10,326 bases of DNA, from contig CATJRT010000140.1 in the NCBI GenBank assembly GCA_949742895.1, forward strand, positions 1-10,326. Direction: 5' to 3'. This document shows positions 8,301-10,326 of this stretch, in pieces. How positions within the stretch are numbered: the first letter of the stretch is position 1; each line of letters begins with the position of its first letter. This stretch comes from an uncultured Eubacteriales bacterium (GTDB lineage: Bacteria > Bacillota_A > Clostridia > Oscillospirales > Oscillospiraceae). The position numbers and the translations under genes are program-made. The notes under the pieces are model-generated. The model searched no databases. It had not been told where the DNA came from and worked only from the letters and a program-made list of their open reading frames with translations.

Positions 8301-10326
8301 ATCTCCTGGGAGCCATCCGTCTGCCCAACAACGCTTTCAAGGCCAACGCAGGGACCGAAGTGGTGTCGGATATCATTTTTCTGCAAAAGCGGGACCATCC
8401 CGCCGTTGAACAGCCCGGATGGGTGCAGGTGGGAGAAAATGAGGATGGTTTCAAAATCAACAGCTATTTCCTGGAACACCCGGAGATGGTGCTGGGCCAG
8501 CCCACATCTGAAAGTACCCAATATGGCAGGCAGGACTACACCGTTGCGCCTATTGACGGTGCCAACCTCTCCCAACAGCTCGCCGGGGCCATCCAGAACC
8601 TTTCCCCGCCTGGCCGGGAGCTGCTGAATGCCGCGCCGGAGCGGGAGGACGGCAAAGAGGTGGAATCCATCCCCGCCGATCCCTCTGTGCGCAATTTCAG
8701 CTACACCCTGTCCGATGGAAGGCTCTATTTCCGCGAGAACTCCCGCATGGACCGGGTGGACATGGGCAAGACCCCGGAGGAGCGCATCAAGGGCATGATC
8801 GCCATCCGGGACTGCGTCCGGACGCTCATCGACCTGCAAATGGCCAATGCCAGCGGCGAGGCGGTCCAGGCGGAGCAGGCGAAGCTCAACCGCCTGTATG
8901 ACAGCTTCACAAGCAAGTACGGTCTCCTGAACAGCCGGGGCAATCAGTTGGCCTTTGAGCAGGATTCCTCCTACCCGCTTCTCTGTTCGCTGGAGGTGGT
9001 CGATGAGGAGGGGCGGCTGGAGCGGAAAGCGGATATGTTCACCAAGCGCACCATCCAGAACCGTCAGCCGGTCACCAGCGTGGATACGGCGGTGGAGGCT
9101 TTGGCGGTGTCCATCGGGGAGAAGGCCCGCGTTGATCTGGAATACATGGCCGGTCTGATGGGCGGACCTGAGAAGATCCCGCAGATCGTGGAGGACCTGC
9201 GGGGCATCATTTTCAAGGACCCCACCACCGGCCCCTTTGACTTGGCCAGAGACGGTGAAAGCGCCCTGCGGGGCTGGCAGGCGGCGGACGAATACCTCTC
9301 CGGCGATGTGCGCCGGAAGCTGCACTGGGCCCGCTTTGCGGCGGAGAAGTACCCGGAGTTCGCCGTCAATGTGGAGAAGCTGGAGCAGGTGCAGCCCAAG
9401 GACCTGACCGCATCGGAGATCAGTGTCCGTATCGGCGCGTCCTGGGTCAGCCCGGAGTACTACCAGCAGTTCATGTTCGAACTCCTCCACACACCGCTCC
9501 AATTGCAGGAGCGGTCAATCAAGCTGATGTATGCTGAAACCACCGGAGAATGGCGGGTTCAGGGCAAGAGCGGGGACAGCCGGGATAATGTCCGCGTCTA
9601 CGCTACCTACGGCACCAAGCGCGTCAACGCCTACGAGATCTTCGAGGCCGCGCTCAACCAGCGGGACGTGCGGGTCTTTGACAAGACGGTGGTAGACGGG
9701 AAAGAAGTTCGTGTCCTCAACGAGAAGCAGACCACCATTGCCCAGCAGAAGCAGGAGGCGATTTGCGAGGCGTTCAAGGACTGGATTTTCAAGGACCCCC
9801 AGCGCCGGGAGGCGCTCTGTAAAAAGTATAATGAGATGTTCAACAACATCCGCCCCCGTGAGTATGACGGCTCCCACATCAATTTTGCGGGCATGACCCC
9901 GGAAATCTCCCTGCGGCCCCATCAGAAAAACGCCGTGGCTCATATCCTCTATGGAAAGAATACACTTCTGGCCCACTGCGTGGGCGCGGGCAAGACCTTT
10001 GAAATGGTTGCCGCCGCCATGGAGAGCAAGCGCCTGGGCCTGTGTCAGAAATCCCTGTTCGTCGTCCCTAACCACCTGACGGAGCAGTGGGGCGGCGATT
10101 TTCTGCGCCTGTATCCCGGCGCGAAGGTGCTGGTAGCTACCAGAAAGGATTTTGAGCCCGCACGGCGCAGGAAGTTCTGCGCCCGGATCGCCACCGGAGA
10201 CTATGACGCTGTGATCATCGGCCATAGTCAGTTTGAGAAGATTCCTCTCTCTCCCGAACGGCAGAGCGCCGTCATCCGGGACCAGATTGACGAAATTATA
10301 ACCGCGATTGAGAGCGCGAAAGAGGA
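2390..10326 (+). CDS. Giant ICE DNA methylase-SNF2 helicase protein, N-terminal 2,645 residues (3' end outside window)
   Basis: One frame is open from ATG 2390 to the right edge; AAGGGAG at 2378-2384 supports this start. Parts in order: residues 22-81 resemble ArdC-type N-terminal domains ([19 protein letters not shown], then W...RRW.....GIALI). Residues 293-415 are a Gly/Arg/Ala/Pro-rich linker that overprints tnpV. Residues 486-586 and 709-814 are two copies of one module. Residues 1058-1173 are an uncharacterised domain ([20 protein letters not shown] to FAQQWLNNI). Residues 1190-1420 are helical and unassigned, and a Pro-rich linker follows. Residues 1513-1594 resemble MutS domain I. Residues about 1750-2010 are an N6-adenine methylase core, with motif [10 protein letters not shown] (1845-1853) and motif IV NVPF (1908-1911). 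The helicase part has Walker A GAGKT (2532-2536, Lys2535) and motif Ia VVPN (2558-2561). Motif II and the second RecA-like lobe are not in the window. Such giant proteins are common in Clostridia ICEs; a role in unwinding, modifying and protecting transferred DNA is inference. A terminator sits just upstream and no clear promoter follows it. Confidence 0.9.
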   Translation, partial: MASKLQLVSELAEQTARSVTQDVDSWKGYLSTASRLYKYSFDDQLLLYAQRPDATACASMELWNDAMRRWVKPRSEGIALIHKDGGGRPRLDYVFDVADTRPVRGARTPYLWELREDHHAAVVQALNRQYGPTEEGDFGWALMEQAKRAVGETYRDHLEDLRYDAADSLLEELDDLNLEVRFRNILTASVQYTLLTRCGLDPGDYLEDEDLLGITEFSTPAVLHHLGDAASKVSMDLLNEIGRTIRAFDRDRAKNKEKNMETPLAKSSVIGYTKAREEFNTIKRESTERSIDHDEETDLQTGGGLPDPGPGAGWSGRAGGVSPGQVRPAAGDLPEGAPPRDLHLHAADRAAGAPPAGDRPAGERAGGPDGGRSEEAERRGRSDEGPRPDGLGPGGEQLHRPGGGDRVGGDRLQVNPEREQTAGGEPAVSASAEETAEPSAPAVPDLSLFSLFPTVEEQIENIVQAQAEDQRTVQQHTPTPSGQVQSAVIGRALTSGGNEPHSIERIVAFFQKRPTGSAAASFMEQEFGEGGKGVNIAGQDYSLWFNSEGFRIAPGRSAFGPGSTLTTWVNAAAIVSNLLRDGAFATQEKIDAAPDNEVRELAEKLWYLRQDFSGSAREQNLLPTISQHFLGKGFPDDTKEIAELLKAPVHRQQIMRELAVFADKHEKSPDLLRFRHHPAPRELLEQVAGLFAHREQFQSGEDFAPAKASFITEDEIARLLMRGGDISEAKLRIYAYFMQGHNPKECAKFLKESYGEGGYGRQGYNETYGAKGISLTREDEESGYKGYDTVTLNWNQVQKRVRDLIDSGRYLNDQEKAYLPAYEKVTLARRIYAFNYYKPDPDRTYPHEWDFNAAKRDILPLLDSPEQVEKIFNRMLSDFAPLSPDTPHYIDMQYALRDVGMYQRGESPLFTPLPEAVLEAERQKKQAEKEAKRNTPITQRTDSEVPPASGDRLAAAARALAKKRPAAAKEDQSGQFSLFSTAEPVSLEPELPAPEAEPRTSGTQDTPVFPDPPQAVDLVQASDADYTMQAIHASVQETLTQQPETQERRSGRTKVELNYRAFAKMFPEIASGEYRYLRMEAGEAGGGMMPLHLEWIDTDVVAVSHTYTQNGDLMRDPEMTFRVDREKGALEPLTFRQDGSIQIYQEVYPEPGRWIPKLRRDLCTFAQQWLNNISQQNYHKREAVIERDGEDVRLTFDQNGKAVEPALASTAENTLGENPTVKEIYEQYAPMVKKMVLADALYQNACLHSDRENAYLEGGEAVKRAAIAISWEKTDFMRQYYDNTAFHNQLHQEIISETYPMLSQPERAVQPAKERAVSPVTLYRDLLEMTDREINRGGWLYEQLRDRSNDYDAAKEALETELDAYVNHVASGSPDIMAAYHTLPKFREWLIEDLMERNYQDISLDRRDAPDRYSNDAEAPEWAKGAPPTPKPRYETWYAKGPIKRPEPVPQDQEPAPPAPAVDHSEPGQPEAGAEIPPTPETVPEHTGAGMLEQLERADAAPAEPDLTPNVDEYLNLKAQHPDKLVGVQVGEYTLFYGKDAEAAAPAMGAKLLTRDVPGLGTTSITGTSLGWPSALVDLLEHGHSVVIAWPDPERSPDAPYEIIKERSAAGYIPLGMELTIDGRHMKIDSVDFQAGTVSLRDLDMKGWFPIFRSEPIPFVREFVEEVQRSEKYIAAKMASALKEAEKTAADNFENGLPEEVEQVELDGGQVTPPPPPALRQPQNRHNFRITDDNLGVGGEKTKYQYNVTAIRTLKQIEAEGRLAMPEEQETLSRYVGWGGIAGAFDPDDSKWAKEYAELKKLLTPEEYDSARSSVINSHYTSPTVIKAMYQAVENMNFQPGNVLEPSMGVGNFFGLLPEKLAAAKLYGVELDDLTGRIARQLYQKADITLAGFEKTDRKDFYDLAVGNVPFGQYHVNDPAYNKLGFNIHNYFFAKALDQVRPGGIVAFVTSRYTLDAKDPTVRKYLAERADLLGAIRLPNNAFKANAGTEVVSDIIFLQKRDHPAVEQPGWVQVGENEDGFKINSYFLEHPEMVLGQPTSESTQYGRQDYTVAPIDGANLSQQLAGAIQNLSPPGRELLNAAPEREDGKEVESIPADPSVRNFSYTLSDGRLYFRENSRMDRVDMGKTPEERIKGMIAIRDCVRTLIDLQMANASGEAVQAEQAKLNRLYDSFTSKYGLLNSRGNQLAFEQDSSYPLLCSLEVVDEEGRLERKADMFTKRTIQNRQPVTSVDTAVEALAVSIGEKARVDLEYMAGLMGGPEKIPQIVEDLRGIIFKDPTTGPFDLARDGESALRGWQAADEYLSGDVRRKLHWARFAAEKYPEFAVNVEKLEQVQPKDLTASEISVRIGASWVSPEYYQQFMFELLHTPLQLQERSIKLMYAETTGEWRVQGKSGDSRDNVRVYATYGTKRVNAYEIFEAALNQRDVRVFDKTVVDGKEVRVLNEKQTTIAQQKQEAICEAFKDWIFKDPQRREALCKKYNEMFNNIRPREYDGSHINFAGMTPEISLRPHQKNAVAHILYGKNTLLAHCVGAGKTFEMVAAAMESKRLGLCQKSLFVVPNHLTEQWGGDFLRLYPGAKVLVATRKDFEPARRRKFCARIATGDYDAVIIGHSQFEKIPLSPERQSAVIRDQIDEIITAIESAKE
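3180..3208 (+). promoter_or_regulatory. Predicted sigma-A promoter for nested tnpV, inside the giant gene
   Basis: TTGCCA at 3180-3185 and TATACT at 3203-3208 are separated by exactly 17 bases, the optimal spacing. The predicted start, near 3215, gives a leader of about 50 bases to the tnpV ATG. The -10 box is identical to that of the flavoprotein promoter. The site is coding in the giant gene's frame. The call rests on sequence match and on its position ahead of a gene with a strong ribosome site. Confidence 0.6.
3252..3258 (+). promoter_or_regulatory. Ribosome binding site of tnpV
   Basis: AAAGGAG lies eight bases ahead of ATG 3267, close to ideal spacing. It fixes the tnpV start and indicates that tnpV is translated in its own right, although the giant gene is read through the same bases in another frame. 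Confidence 0.8.
3267..3632 (+). CDS. tnpV: TnpV family transposon-encoded protein, nested in the giant gene in the +1 frame
   Basis: This complete protein of 121 residues starts [20 protein letters not shown] and contains [39 protein letters not shown] and [20 protein letters not shown]. These are the hallmark phrases of the TnpV family, first named from the clostridial Tn4451/Tn4453 transposons. The length is normal for the family. TnpV's biochemical role is not established; no catalytic motif is visible, and the protein looks helical and cytoplasmic. Codons end almost always in G or C, as in ordinary genes of this genome, whereas the giant gene's frame over the same bases gives a low-complexity Gly/Arg/Ala-rich peptide. 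TnpV is therefore the frame under normal protein constraint here. It has its own promoter (3180-3208) and ribosome site. The giant frame has no stop across it, so the two genes share 366 bases. Confidence 0.9.
   Translation: MTKKLTYKQAGDYLIPDLELDGADELEEYPLGKYGLLRETFLKEHHHGTYTSMLLTGRLVPHLRETDRQAREQVDRMVADLKKQNGVDEAMKARDQMGWVQAVNSFIAQAEEIVLAEIVYR
3845..4147 (+). repeat. Intragenic module, copy 1 (giant protein residues 486-586)
   Basis: The copy contains [17 protein letters not shown], then [12 protein letters not shown], a [12 protein letters not shown] segment and a closing [12 protein letters not shown]. It aligns by eye with the second copy at 4514-4831: GG, RI.A.F, the aromatic-GEGG.G core, a Tyr-containing strand, a Trp and a V..L...G.[FY] end occur in the same order. 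The repeat is at protein level only; the DNA is not obviously similar. The function of the module is unknown. Confidence 0.6.
4514..4831 (+). repeat. Intragenic module, copy 2 (giant protein residues 709-814)
   Basis: This copy opens [17 protein letters not shown], followed by [30 protein letters not shown] and a KGISL strand, then [20 protein letters not shown]. It matches copy 1 in order and spacing. The roughly 120 residues between the copies ([19 protein letters not shown] through [18 protein letters not shown]) are helical and are not part of the repeat. Confidence 0.6.
6926..7171 (+). other. MutS domain I-like segment in the giant protein (residues 1513-1594)
   Basis: The segment [20 protein letters not shown] continues with [13 protein letters not shown] (1530-1542) and ends [16 protein letters not shown]. 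The mismatch-recognition domain of MutS has the same plan: YL.LKAQ(H/Y)PD, then VGDFYE.F..DAE, a TR(K)...G strand, and a G..V.I..Q.EP end. In MutS the Phe-X-Glu residues that probe the mismatch fall in that second phrase; here those positions read Tyr-Thr-Leu (1533-1535), so the glutamate is lost. This suggests a DNA-binding or structural relic rather than true mismatch recognition. The assignment is by eye and needs a profile search. Confidence 0.6.
7640..8399 (+). other. N6-adenine methylase core of the giant protein
   Basis: Residues 1751-2003 hold the Rossmann-type methylase fold. The entry phrase [11 protein letters not shown] begins at residue 1775, and [19 protein letters not shown] follows. 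Motif I (S-adenosylmethionine binding) is EPSMGVGNF at 1845-1853. Motif IV, which contacts the target base, reads NVPF at 1908-1911 instead of the usual (N/D)PP(Y/F). [20 protein letters not shown] and [20 protein letters not shown] are the usual later motifs of this ICE methylase-helicase group. The target sequence is not predictable from the window. Confidence 0.82.
9905..10326 (+). other. Start of the SNF2/DEAD-type helicase domain (cut by the window edge)
   Basis: From residue 2506 on the giant protein reads [20 protein letters not shown], a Q-motif-like entry. Walker A GAGKT is at 2532-2536 and motif Ia [10 protein letters not shown] starts at 2558. The stretch [17 protein letters not shown] matches motif Ib-to-II spacing in these proteins, but the acidic motif II itself is not reached. 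ATP-driven DNA translocation is the expected activity of the family. Confidence 0.85.

Noticed and set aside
7784..9502. A 572-residue open frame on the minus strand
   Set aside because: It is the antisense reading of the methylase region; it shows the mirror pattern of the + strand codon bias and no motif of its own.

Overview
The window is GC-rich DNA with strongly G/C-ending codons, from a gut-type Clostridia (Oscillospiraceae/Lachnospiraceae-like Firmicute). It lies inside the DNA-processing part of an integrative and conjugative element (ICE). The evidence is gene content: the 3' end of a topoisomerase III gene, two small element-type genes, a TnpV gene, and the first 2,645 codons of a giant methylase-helicase gene that runs off the right edge. 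The organism and element class are inferred from gene families and codon style, not from a marker gene.

Layout, all on the + strand. Positions 1-941: end of topB. Positions 938-1385: a small gene overlapping topB by ATGA, which is split by a one-base frameshift in a C5 tract. Positions 1392-1667: a 91-residue conserved-looking protein with a GTG start. Positions 1675-2365: a self-contained cargo unit made of a promoter, a 192-residue flavodoxin-fold iron-sulfur flavoprotein gene and a rho-independent terminator. Its codon use is more AT-rich than that of its neighbours. Positions 2390-10326: one uninterrupted frame encoding, in order, an ArdC-like N-terminal segment, a Gly/Arg/Pro-rich linker, two copies of a divergent ~100-residue module, two further uncharacterised segments, a MutS domain I-like segment, an N6-adenine methylase core and the start of an SNF2-type helicase (Walker A and motif Ia visible; motif II and later motifs lie beyond the window).

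The most unusual structure is at 3180-3632. A complete tnpV gene, with its own consensus-like promoter and strong ribosome binding site, lies wholly inside the giant gene in the +1 frame, and the host frame stays open across it. The Gly/Arg-rich linker of the giant protein is therefore the out-of-frame reading of tnpV.

Topoisomerase III, the giant methylase-helicase and the small operon proteins plausibly act together on the ICE DNA during transfer and establishment (unwinding, decatenation, modification). The flavoprotein looks like inserted cargo. No tRNA, rRNA, CRISPR array or attachment site was seen, and no stretch over 300 bases lacks a gene.
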